Assembly (NCBI RefSeq): GCF_030272615.1
Contig: NC_081413.1
Span: forward strand, 103,252,239-103,316,238
Direction: 5' to 3'
DNA: 64,000 nucleotides
Source of the DNA: Cryptomeria japonica
Lineage: Eukaryota > Streptophyta > Pinopsida > Cupressales > Cupressaceae
Shown: one piece after another, positions 1 through 11,514 of the stretch
Layout of the letters: each line of letters opens with the position of its first letter
Position numbering within the stretch: the stretch's first letter is position 1
The notes under the pieces: generated by a model
The model's input: only the letters and a program-made list of their open reading frames with translations
Told to the model about the DNA's origin: nothing
Database searches by the model: none
Made by a program: the position numbers and the translations under genes

Positions 1-1240
1 ACTCTGTGAAGTTACTATCTCCATAACTGAAGTTTATTTGATTATCAACCCAGGGACGTATTACTTGAAATGGGTCTGCACTATATATGCACTAAGTTCC
101 TGCGATAGCTATCCTGCATTACTACAACAACTAAAATCTATTTGGGATAAGCAAGCAAGAATTAAAACAACTGAATGGTTACAAGAAAAATCTACATTAA
201 CATAAAACTCACTTAAAGAAATAGTAACTAAGCCCAAATCTACCAAACAGGAATTACTCTGTTTGCTTTGGCTGCAGGAATAGTCAATGGATCTGTTTCG
301 AATGGCTGCAAGAACAGTCAATGCTAGGACATCTATTGTGGCAAAAAAGGAAAACTAAACTTACCAAAAGCACAGGATCACTCACCAAGTGGGCCCCCTT
401 GGATGAGTGTATCTAGGCTTCCAAAATAACTCTGAGTGCTTAGAATAACATAACTTTATTCATTTCTTTTCAAAAGTTGATACATCATTCAGAATGAAAG
501 AAGACTAAAACACTCTACAACTTTATTTCTAAATCTTCTACTCTTTGTCCCTCTATTTCTTTTCTTTCTAACCTCAGAGAAGAGGCATAGACACTTATTT
601 AAATGAAAATTACAATAACTTCCTACAATTAAGATCACATTGATGAGAAGAGGCAGATAAAATTCATGAAGGAAAACAGTCAGAGTTAAGCCACTAAAAA
701 CATGGATCTACATGAAACCACAACCAAGAATATAGAGTGGTGGTATTACAAGATTGATGCTCACTAAATTCAGACATAAATGAGTCTTGCGCGCTTTGCT
801 ACTCCTTTGTTGTTCCTCACTCTCATTATCCTCTTCACTGATTTGAACTTTTAGTCACCCCTTGAATATCTCAAACTACCTTCTCAACGTGACAGGATAA
901 CCTTCTCCGAAGCATCTCATTTATTCCTACAATTGAAAAGAGAGAACATACAAGCATATACATATGTATTTTAATTAATCATAACACTTATTTATTTCAC
1001 GCATGATATCGCCTATGACAATTCATATGGAAAAAAGAACAAATAACATGGCTACAAGAATAACTGGCATGGCAACATGAATAATTGACAAAGACAAAAC
1101 ATGATTTAATGGGTTCAGTTAACATCTAAAATGCATATAGTCAAACTTTAATACATCATTACCATCCCATTATACAAATTAAAACATGACAAAAACTTAT
1201 GAGTTCTAGGAATAAAAGGAGCTAATATCTCAGCTCATCA
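1..1240 (-). other. Unassigned, probably the 3' LTR and flank of element E
   Basis: No credible coding region is seen; the small ORF at 109-321 is not supported. The block lies on the far side of a polypurine tract (1243-1258, read on minus), so by position it should hold the 3' LTR of the element whose ORF fills 1306-4063. An LTR beginning near 1241 on the minus strand fits, but its other end could not be placed and no target duplication was found. Two near copies of a GGCTGCARGAA motif about 36 bp apart at 270-330 resemble the repeat array at the pol end of fragment C (23240-23420). Confidence 0.35.
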
Positions 1241-1242
1241 TG

Positions 1243-1258
1243 CCCCCCAACTTAGTGT
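1243..1258 (-). promoter_or_regulatory. Polypurine tract of element E
   Basis: Read on the minus strand this is AAGTTGGGGGG after CACT. It matches the tract at 22907-22921 next to LTR2, which supports relatedness of elements E and C and sets the orientation of E as minus. Such tracts prime plus-strand DNA synthesis next to the 3' LTR. Confidence 0.55.
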
Positions 1259-1305
1259 CTTGTTGATCCTCCAGCAAGAGGAAAGTTTCTGATTTAGGCA
1301 CTTAT

Positions 1306-4063
1306 TCACAAGTCACCAATAGTTCCCTGACCTATCCCTCCTGAAGCCAAATTCCAATAAAATCCCTTCATCTTTTCTAGTTTGGCCCATTTGGCTTCTT
1401 TTGTAGCTGCCTCATAGGGTTTGTCTGTAATCCTGCATCCCAACAATGGCCACATGAGGAGAGGGGGTTGGAAGATAAAGGGTAGCCAATTATTGCTTTT
1501 CATCCTTCCCAAATGGATGTATTTAGGGGCTCTCTGTATAGTTGCATGAAAATTCGGTAGTGAATGAGGTTCACCTTGTTTTAGGTCCTCTGGAAGATTA
1601 TTCCAACACTAAATTAGACAGTCAACTGCAGTTACACTTTCATTTTCAATCAAGTGTTCATATTCCTAGAATATTTCCTCCCTCATTGGTAACACCTGAT
1701 TCCTTACATTAGGCCTTGCTAATAATTTTTGCCAATCATAATAAAGAAGCTATGGGTCCTTGGCTTTAGTCCTGAGTGGAAATGGACAATCAAATTCAAG
1801 ATTTCTATATGCTTTGGCCTGAGTTCCCATACTAATTTCATTTTGTACCCATGACATTAATGATTTTATATGGATATCACCAATTTTTAACAAGGGATTC
1901 CACTCACTATCAGAAGTCACAACATAGTTATGCAAATAGAATTCACACAATAAATTTTTAATAGCTATTGGAGAGGTCTGATAAGCATCATAAAATTCTT
2001 CCGGGGTGTCTAAAGAAAGACTAAAGTATCTGATAATGCGGTTTAGCTTAAAACTTAAATACCACTCTTTTAGACGCAAGGCATAAACCCATGGTGGAGC
2101 CCTACATTGTATCAATTCAGGGACCATATTGGTAATTGTGTCAACTTTAGCTTCCAATTCTGCAATTTGATTATCCCTCTTTTCAATTTCCCTCTATTGA
2201 TTATCAATCATTCCATGTAACCTAGCCCTCTCTATCTCCCATTGCCTATAAAATGTTAATGCAATAGACAAACTAGTGAGAGATGATGGAGGTCTATTAG
2301 CTGTTACCTTAGGGCATGGTGTTGGTGTAAATAATTATTCATCATGAATATTATTACACCTTACTTAGGATAATGCATTTCATATTAGTTTGGGTATGAG
2401 ACACTTAGGTGTTTGTGCCACATTGGAATAGTGTGTGTAGGAGAATTTCCACCTTTTATGGTGTTGATCTTGTTAATACTCTATCATATCCACTTATTGC
2501 GGAGTGATAATTCCACCTTTGGTGGGTGATCCACCTCATGTGGAATATTTTATTGTTTCTCCTACCTACCACACCTATTTCCTACCTACCCTTATTTCTT
2601 ATTGAGCCACATGTCATGTTTGTGTGCTCACATATTCATATAGCCTTGCCTATACAAGTAGGCTCATCTACATTGTATGGAACAACTTTTGATGATCCAG
2701 TTGATGACATTTTGCATCTTGATAGAATACAGTTTATTCCTATCATCTATTTTGTCTCTCTTATTTGTGCTTTCCATTGCCTCTAGATCTTGGCAAAATC
2801 TCACTTGTGGAATTTCTTCAACATGTTCTTTAAATTGTTCTGCCACATATGCCAGACTTGAAAGTCTGTCAGCGCCATGTTCTTCCTGGAATTTAACCTC
2901 TGTTGGACTCCCATATTCTTCTTCTGATGTTTCTACCAAAATGACCTCTATTGCATCACCTATTGGTCAAACTTTCTGTGTACTCTACCAAGTCCTTCTT
3001 GCATATAATTTTGGAGCAGCTACAGGAATGGTTTCTACTAGAAGCATTGCTGCAGGAGAATTTCCCTTCGGCTTACGCCTTTTGGCTGCAAGAGAAACCT
3101 GCGTTGCTTGAGGCTACACCATAGTTTCTCCTTCTATATCAATTGTATCTACTTCTTTCTCTTTCCTTTTAAAAGATGCTGCTCCTCTTTGTAAATGAGT
3201 GGAGGGCTGCTCAATGTTTGTTTCAACCACCACATCTTCTACCACAATCAAAGCTTCTTTGGAAACATGAGGTTCATTTCCTGCAAAAATTCTAGGAGAT
3301 GAGGGCTCTCCTATGTCTTCCTCTTGTGCTACTAATTCCTCTGTAACATGAGCATCTTCAACCCTAAATTGTAGTATATCTTCAAATACCCCCCATGCCA
3401 TTTGAGAAACATCCCTAAGAGAATGTTCTACTAACAATTTTATCAAACCATGATGACTGACAAAATGATTTCCATTCTTTCGTGTTTCTTTGGCACTTAT
3501 GGAAATAAGATGGTATAGAAAATTTGGAACATTTAACCTTCGGCCATGTTGTAAATGACTAACCAATTTGAAATGGACCAAATGTAAATTTGAATACCTT
3601 CCATCGCAAGTAATGTATTTCAATATATACAATGCCACTTGGGGCCATTTTGCTGGAAGAGATACCCATCTGGTGCCTTGTTTGTCCACCGTTAGAGGCC
3701 CATCTGCAAGGTGTGTAAATTCTCCCCTAGCGCTTCTTGCATCCTTAGATTCAAGGAACAAATATCCTTCCAACAACAACCCAATAACTTCAGCTATTTG
3801 CTATTGTATAGCAATAACCCTCAATCCCTTGACAAAAGCCTCTCCTTCATTGAATGAACATATTAATTCAGAAGCAATTTCTTCATTGTAATATGTTATT
3901 TTTAGAAAATAATCAATCCACCCATGCAGCCAGAAATAATGCGCACACAGGGCATCTTGCAGCAACATGTCATGGGTTATAGGTTCATGGTGAATAGGAT
4001 CTCCACCCATGACTATTTCAGCTCACAAAATAATTTCCGCAGTTGAGAATGAGGGCCTAAAGT
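1306..4063 (-). pseudogene. Large unassigned retrotransposon-associated ORF, broken
   Basis: The reading on the minus strand can be followed from the edge of LTR3 at 4063 down to 1306, with several stops, frame changes and one inserted LTR. Best open parts are 4010-3801, 3779-3114, 2939-2700, 2157-1750 and 1512-1306. The N-terminal part has a globular look (motifs FVKGLRVIAIQ, KYITCDGRYSNLHLVHF, HHGLIKLL). Next comes an acidic stretch, a basic AAKRRKPKG cluster that could be a nuclear signal, a coiled-coil-like segment (EIEKRDNQIAELEAKVD) near 2160-2200, and a Trp-rich end. It lies just before a polypurine tract, as accessory ORFs of plant Ty3/gypsy elements do. I recognise no enzyme motif and assign no function. 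The coding sense upstream of 4010 runs into LTR3, so the family C insertion split it. Confidence 0.5.
2320..2673 (+). mobile_element. Short solo LTR inserted in the element E ORF
   Basis: The minus-strand coding sense stops at about 2319 and resumes above about 2680. The insert begins with TGTTGGTG and then holds an imperfect palindrome whose arms run GGTGTAA and TTACACC around ATCATGA. The composition is LTR-like and there is no coding sense. The right edge is uncertain: CATGG on the left and TATGG at 2675-2679 would be an imperfect duplication, and an edge further right is also possible. It is either a solo copia LTR or a short TRIM-like element. Confidence 0.45.
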
Positions 4064-5443
4064 TGATGCTCTGCGAATTGGGAGATTGTTAGACAAAAAC
4101 CTGTGGTCGTATAACACATAAGATAAACAACAAACAAAGAGAAATGTTAGTGTTAATCAACCAAAGACTAATCTAAGTAGGCATACCAAGAGAGACACTA
4201 AAAACATAATGAAGCATTTAACTATGAAAATAAATGCAAGAAGACATCTCCAAATGCCTTCCACCATGCTTGTAGCTCCTCCTCCCTTGTTCCTCTCCTC
4301 TCCAAGTTCCAAATTAGTGTAGCTCTCAACAACTTTTTGCACTACGGATGCTTTATGGAGGTTCAAGATTGAAATGCTTTAACTATGCTATGCAAGTGTA
4401 AAACAAACTAGTTATGATATGCTATGAAATGAACTAAGATTTATTTTAATCCAAAATGACAATAAATTAGTGATTGTGCTAAATGCTCTTCTCTAAAATT
4501 GGCCATAAGTTAAATGCATACAAGTTTTTAGGATGATAGCTAAAAATGCTAGATGCTTGAGGATTTGAAAATAAAGAATGTGAGCTCTATTTATAGGAAA
4601 AATGGAGTAATGGATGGTTGAGATTGAGTAATCTCAACAAGGGTCAGGATTGAATGGTTTATGATCCATGTGAGGACTTTCAACCCAATCCCAGGATGAC
4701 AAATATCAACATGAGATGGGCTGAGAGGAGAGGAAAGAAACATTAAATGCTTGACATGACCTGAGGGTTAACTTGGGAGGTAAGGTTAATGTTGAGTTGA
4801 GTGAATAAATTCATTATTGAAAAAATAATGCATTTATCCAATGGATAAACTCTTGTTCAAGAGTTAGTGAGGATAACCATGGTCAAAGCAATAAATGCTT
4901 GAGAAGACACATGGGTCACATGAGGGTTGAGTTAGGGGTCAAAGTCCCTAACCATGGGTACAAGTGGTTTTAACCATAAATGGTCATGTAAGAACCATTA
5001 ATGGTCATGTAAGAGCCATTAGTGGTTTGGAAGACTTTAGATGTTAAATTATTGGACACATAAAGCATTAAATGCTTTTCAAAGACTTTGGAGTCTTTGA
5101 GAAGTGACTCCAAGTTGCTTAGGAATGTGACAATAATTAGGAGATGGATTAGGCTAATTAGGAAGGGGTTAGAAGAATCTAGAAGGGGTTTTTGGATTGT
5201 AAGTGGGTTTGGTGGGTGAGGGAAAATAGGATTTTTATTAAAATAAATTTCATTTATTTCAACAAATAGGTGCAAGTTGCATTTTTAGGAAAATGCAAGT
5301 GGGGGGGATCTAGTGATTTAAATAAATGTTTTATTTAATTTATTTAAAAGAAGAAAGGGGATTAAATGAAATAAATAGGATTTATTCATTTAATTAACTA
5401 GTGGTTAGTGGGTTTTTTAATCAAATAAATAGAAAATATTCAT
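4064..5443 (-). repeat. LTR3 of gypsy family C, truncated
   Basis: Nearly identical to 21237 onward, with small differences and one internal deletion in the AT-rich part near 5380. It starts TGATGCTCT, as LTR2 does. Similarity ends at about 5443, where LTR2 continues for about another 200 bp, so the outer part and the polypurine tract are lost at the junction with the PMD block. The left flank AAAGT (4059-4063) is a possible target duplication, but its partner was not found. The two small ORFs within it at 4157-4366 and 4970-5275 are repeated in LTR2 and are not considered genes. Confidence 0.75.
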
Positions 5444-5577
5444 TATCTGTTGAGACCCGAAGATACTTGATCAAAGTATCTATTGATAGTCTAGGTTTAA
5501 ACTTAAGAAAGTTTGAAACAAAACAACTGATGATGATGATTGATGCACGTGTGTAGGAGGACCTTCTCATCTTACAT

Positions 5578-7470
5578 ATGCGGGAGAGGCATCCAACCAC
5601 ACAGATGTTGCGGGATAGATTGACAAAGGCCAAGGTTGATTGCATTGCAGCGACAAGCTTGTACGATGTTATGTATATGCCCATGATTCAGACGAATCAC
5701 GGCTTGATGACAACGTTGGCAGAGCGGTGGCATAGTGAGACATGCACGTTTCACTTAGCACAGGGGGAGATGATGGTTACATTGGAGGATGTATGGCGCA
5801 TCCTACACATTCCCATTCGAGGAGAGCTGGTGTCATATGATCGAGCTCGGGGGACATCAGCAGTGTAGAGATTTTTTGATGAGGATGTGTTCATTGATGA
5901 TGGCTCAGTAGCATGGGAGGATATAGTTGCTTTGTATGAGCCACTACTGACTATTTTATCAGGTATTGTTGGGGGACTGCTATGCCCAGATCAATAATCG
6001 CATGGACTGGCTGTTGGTTGGGGCCAGGTTATAGAGTAGATGATGACATAGGGGACCCACTTTGCATGGGGACTGTGCATGCTATCACATTTATATTGGG
6101 AGCTACATGAGGTAGTATACCAAGAGGTGAGCTCATTGGGAGTGGGGATCACTCTTCTTCATATTTGGGCATGGGAGCACCTTCCTGTTACCCGATTGAT
6201 GAGTCTGAGATTTAGGGCAGTAGACCAACCCTATGTATATATGTATGGCGATATGATGAGTCAGCTCCAGTTGGGGAAGTTAGAGTGGTGGCGACGGGTA
6301 CTGGATGATTTAGATGCAATGATCTGGAGGCTGTATATTGAGTGTGAGCCCTGGGAGGATGATGTAGAGGCCTTGCTATATGTGTTTATAATACGATACC
6401 TCATTGGTAGGACAACCTACAATGTGGAGAGACAGGTACCTGGGAGAGTACTGAGATAGTTTGGATGGAGGTAGGGATTGCTGAGTGGTTCTGGAGAGTA
6501 TGCACTAGTGGTCCAAGAGAGGTTCCAGTGGGGGCCAGTTTTATCTTATGATCAGGCCTTGGCAGAGTTCCCTACGCTACAGGAAAGACCATGGCAGATG
6601 AGGTCGGGGATGGTAGATGCAGGGGTGTCAGAGGAGTACACAGAGTATATTGCGGCACATCCGATTCCTCAGATATTAGATCTAGCAGAGCCTATTCCTT
6701 CCTTCGAGGAGGAGAGGAGATAGAGATGAAGGAGGAGAGGAGGTCATGTAGGTGGATGGGGGAGAGGGGATGGACGTGGTGGGGATGGAGGAGGAGGTGA
6801 TGGAGGAGGAGGAGGTGGTGGATTTAGAGGTGGAGGTGGGGATGGTGGATGGTTACATCAAAGAGGGAGAGGTGGGTAGCCATTGTAGTTATCACAGGGA
6901 CCTTTGATGCAGGGAGGCATGAGATTAGGTGGCAGGGATGTAGGGGAGGGACAAGAACCTATGGATATAGGAGAGGGAGCCACTGGAGAGGGACCTATCG
7001 ATACAAGGGAGGGAGCTACTGGAGGAGATCTGTGAGACCATATGATATTAGTTTTGTAGATGCAACTAGAGGATATGGAGGTAGAGGTGGCAGCTAGAGA
7101 TGTGCAGCTATTTGCACGAGAGTCAGAGTTGACTGTGGTGTTGTGGGAGAGAGATCAGGTCGTGGACAGGGTGATCTGGTTATAGGAGAGAGTGCAGGCC
7201 TTGGAGGGAGTACAGGGACATGGTCCATCAACTGATTCCCTGGCGAGAGAGTTGCAAAGAGTAGGTGCAGAGGTTGATTACTGGCGGGGCTTGTATGAGC
7301 AGGAGGTGTCATCTAGTTGACGGGCACTGAGTTATTCACAAATGCATCAGGAGAGATTAGAGCGGTCTCAGAGGATGTAGAGCAGTGGTGGTGTGATGGG
7401 TCCTCCATGGCAAGGTAGTGCAAGGGGTAGTGGGGGAGCAGGTGGTGATGGTGGTGCAACATCTGGTTAG
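5578..7470 (+). pseudogene. Plant mobile domain (PMD) protein, antisense accessory ORF of element A
   Basis: The start at 5578 (MRERHP) opens a reading typical of the PMD family: LAERWHSETCTFH, GEMMVTLEDVWRILHIPI, then WAWEHLPVTR and a Trp/Tyr-rich segment (GKLEWWRRVLDDLDAMIWR). The C-terminal third (6730-7100) is Gly/Arg-rich low complexity, then a probable helical segment and a final VMGPPWQG block before TAG at 7468. Stops at 5866, 5995 and 6457 and frame changes in the Gly-rich part make it a pseudogene. PMD proteins occur in host silencing factors and as antisense ORFs downstream of pol in some Tat-lineage elements. The position here, opposite to gag-pol of element A, matches the second arrangement. 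A related copy lies at 60790-62802. Role in the element unknown. Confidence 0.8.
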
Positions 7471-9987
7471 AGTGGCATCTAAGAGAGCATTTATGTATGT
7501 TTATCATATTGTCATTTTGGACTGTGTCTTGGATGGCTCTTGGTAGTCGATATGTTTTGGACTTCATTATACTCTGATACATGTATGTTTTTGCGATGAT
7601 ATGATATATGAGGAGATCCCATATTTTTGTGATGATATGTATGGTTTTATGTAGGATGATGATCAATGATGTACAATTAGATGGATATTTGTACTTGTTA
7701 TATGTATGCGTTTCTATGAGATGATGGATTTATATGATGTCTATATGCATGTTTATGAATATGGCACTAACATGTGTATGTAGGTTTTATATGTATGCAT
7801 GATGTGTTGGTGTAATGCTTGATGTATGTAATGCCATGATGATGATGTACACATTAGGAAATGATACTAATGATGTTAATGATGGTACTTTGTATTTTAT
7901 GTTGATGAGATAATGAGATGATGATATGCAGTGATGATTGATACCATGTATGATTGATTTATGTAAATGCATCTAGATGGTTAAAAATGAATGCAATATG
8001 GATAAACAAATGTAAAGTACAAATGTTTATATGATGATATCTAAATGAATGTATATATAAAATGTATAAACCAATGTTGAGATAAATGGTTTTGTTGTGA
8101 TTTGATACAATATGACTAAGCAAAATGATAATGTTATGATAATGCAACTTATGAGTAATGAATAACTGCACCTTAATGCAATTAAAAAGGACAATGAATG
8201 CTTTCTAATGAATGCTAAATGAATTTTGCTGCAAAATGCAATGAATGAGTATAAGAATATACTAGATGGATAAATGAATGTACTTAACTAATGGATAGAT
8301 AAATAAATGTACGCAATTATGGAAATCTAAACAAATGTATGGTAAATAAGTTTAAATGATAATAAATGATGAGGTGTGAACAATACTAAATGAATTAATA
8401 GTAATGGCTCATAATGGCGGTAAATGCAAAGGATGACAAATTTATCATACAAATGAATCTAAATGTTGTGATTGTGCAACGAAGAAATGATAATAAACTT
8501 TAGGTATGTAAATGCAACTAAATGATATTAAATGCACTTGAATGAATATCGAAGAATGAGGGTAATAAAACCTATATGCAAGTACATGATAATGAACTAT
8601 ATGTATTTAAATGAAACTAAATGTAATGAAATGATGATGTGCTCATGATAGATGAAGGCAAGGTTGTTTAGACTTTGCATGATGCATTGATGATGTAGCA
8701 AAGAACTTTGTCGTGATTGTATCCAAGACCAAGTCATTTTTTAAATAACTTCTCATATTAATCCTGTTCACACTTGCATACAAAACCATGCATATGAATA
8801 ATGAATGATTAAATGGATGGGTGATATGCAACTGAATGCAATATAAACATATGAGATGGAATGATGATCCATAGTGCTTTATTTTCATCATTTAGCATGA
8901 TAGTATCAATCTTGGACGAGGTAGTAGGAACCAAGGATGGAGCATTGTACCTGCAAACAAACAACATAAATAAAGAATATAGAATATGGACCCTCCATAA
9001 TGGTTCATGAGCATATGGTTGAGGTATACGCTGTAGTCAGCAAGTTGTAGTGATCCATGACTGTATTTTTCATAAAATCATGTAGCTTAGTGAACATCCC
9101 ACGTAGACACCATTAGTACATGCCCCAGAACTTCATTGGAATAAATCGCATAAGATACACAAACAAAAATGATACTTAGGAACCATCCCGACCACTCTAA
9201 TCACTTGTGGATATCCCAGAGTAGCATAGGAACCTGATATAAATGAATAAATAACCTACAAATCAATCAAGTATTTGATAGCTTAAACATAATTTTCTTG
9301 TCAAAGAAAATGTCATCTTGTCTTTGTTTCGGTAAGGAAGGATGCATCCTTGTTAAGAAAGTTGTGTGTACCTATGTTGATTGTTTGGTCGATGTGATAA
9401 GTGATTGGTGTTAGAGTATCTCAAAATGTTTGTTTGGTACTTGCGTGGATGCGTATGTACAAAGGTGGTTTCCATGTTTTTGATTGATTTTTTTTTTATG
9501 TTTTATCATGTTTTTGGATTTTGTGAGTGTTTTGAATGTTTTTGGTATTTTGTGAGACAGTTTTGAATGAAGAACCCAATGAATCACAAGTAATGCAGAA
9601 TCCACTTCTACCAATAGGTTAAGGGCATTTCCCCCAGTTTAGACATGACTATGAAAAAATGAGATGCAAGATGCATGAAGTACTATCCTTGATTCCAGAT
9701 CAATAAGAAGCCATGGTTTGAATGATGGATGAGTGGATGCAATGAATGTGATCGCAACAATTATAAAAGACAATGGAGCCATAGCCTTTATAAGTGGTGC
9801 CTATTTGCCAGGTTTTCACCATCGCACTTACCCAAGGTGCCACCGGAGTGGTTGTTCACCGTTTGGATGCATGATTTTCTTTACTATTTTTTTATTTTTT
9901 ATTTTTTTTTGTATTTTCTTCAGGACATTTATCTGAATGTTTTTGGTGTTTTTTTGGTATGTATTGGAGCCTGATGCTTTGTACAAC
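7471..9987. other. Spacer between PMD ORF and pol end of element A
   Basis: AT-rich with no gene. Between about 7700 and 8640 it is dense in ATGAATG, AATGCA and AATGATAA-like words without a clean period. The block 9121-9240 is similar to 63433-63540 beside the second PMD ORF, sharing GCCCCAGAACTTCATTGG. Around 9480-9560 and 9880-9960 are T-rich runs with repeated TTTTTGGTNTTTTG-like words. The small ORFs here are chance openings. Confidence 0.5.
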
Positions 9988-11514
9988 TTATGTATAAAAC
10001 CATTTGAGGTACATGCTATTGATTGGATCTGCTAGCGGTTCTCCTTCTGAAGTAGCCAACTGATATGCCCCGGACCTAAATACGATAGTGATAACATATG
10101 GACCCATCCAGTTTGATTCAAACTTTCCCTGATGTTCTCTGTTTGGTTGGTTACGAGGGTTCTCTCAAAGAACAAGATCACCTACCTCAAATGTAAGAGG
10201 TCTAACTCGATGATTATAGCTTCTGCTCATGTGCTGCTAATAGGCTTTGAGGTGATTGTATGCAGCTTGTCATTTCTCATCAAGTAGCTCTAAGTCTTGA
10301 AGATGTGAGACTCTGTATGCTTCATCATCTATGAGATTATGCAAGGAATCCCGTAGAGATGGTATCTCAACCTCAATAGGAAGGATGACTTCTGCGCCAT
10401 AGACTAGTAAGTAGGGAGTTGCTCCTGTAGGGGTTCGAATGCTAGTTTGATACGCCCATAGTGCTGGATTCAATTGAACGTGCCAATCACAGCTGGTATT
10501 ATTGACTATCTTCTTGAGGATTCTTAATATTTTATTGTTCGATGCCTCAACCTGATCATTTCCTTGTGGGTAATAGGGAGTGGAAAAGCGGTGTTGGATG
10601 TGAAACTTCTCACAAAGCTCATAGACATCCTGATTTTTGAAAGGAAGCCTGTTATCTGTGATGATGGACATGGGTACACCATACTAGCAAATGATGTAAT
10701 TAAGGATGAATGAGGCGATCTGCTTGTCGGTGACTTGGGTAAGTGGAACAACTTCAATCCACTTTGTGAAGTATTCGATAGCGGTAATGATGAACTTATG
10801 ACCGTTGGATGAAGATGGATGAATCTTACCCACAAGGTCAAGGCCCCATTGACAAAAGGGCCATGGTGTTGTGATTGGTTGCAATTCCTGTGCTAGTGCA
10901 TGTATCGAGTCTCCATGAATTTTTGGCATCTTGCATTTTCTGACAAAATAATAGGAGTCTTTTTCCATGGATGACCAATAGTATCAAGTGTGTATGATCT
11001 TCTTTGCTTGGGACGGGCCACTTGCGTGAGCTCCACAAATTAATTCATGTACCTCTTCCAAGGCCTTTGTTATCTCATCCTGTTCCAAACATTGAAGGAG
11101 AGTACCATCAAGATTGTGTCAATATAGGGTTTCAACAATAATGGTATATCTAGCGGTTTGGCGAAAGAAGGTTTTATGTTGGTTATTCGATTGGTTAGGA
11201 GGAAGTGTGTGATTGCGGAGGTAGGTGTAGAACTCACCGTACCATGGGGATTAAGAATCAACAAGGCCACATATCATCTCAGATTTGGGGATATCATAAG
11301 TGGGAATCCAAAGCTGTTCTACTAGGAACTCATAGCGTGTTGAATTCTATGGAAGATCTAGGAGAGATGCAATGGTAGCCATAGCGTCAGTAGCTTGATT
11401 TTGACGTCTGGGTATCTGCTCAAACGTGATAGTAGTAAATGATGCCTTTAGATTGTCCACCATTTGTTTGTACGACATGAGTTTGTCATCCTTGGTTTGA
11501 TATTCATCTGTTAC
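9988..11514 (-). pseudogene. Integrase region of gypsy element A
   Basis: Minus-strand reading from the RNase H tail to the final stop at 9988. The integrase core has its first Asp in GLDLVGKIHPSSSNGHKF, its second in IITDN, and the Glu in QVEASNN, so the D,D-E set is present. Around 10921-10980 the zinc-finger end survives as VRKCKMPKIHGD with the spacing of Tat integrases but a degraded Cys pair. The C-terminal part has GKFESNWMGPYVI followed by INSMYLKWFYT, the usual end of this lineage. Stops at about 10683 and 10268 and frame slips near 10970 and 11270 show decay. Integrases join element DNA to the host chromosome in the nucleus. Confidence 0.85.

Noticed and set aside
2677-3111. Plus ORF of 144 codons
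   Set aside because: The minus strand gives the continuous conserved-looking reading of element E; the plus ORF is Ser/Cys-rich noise.
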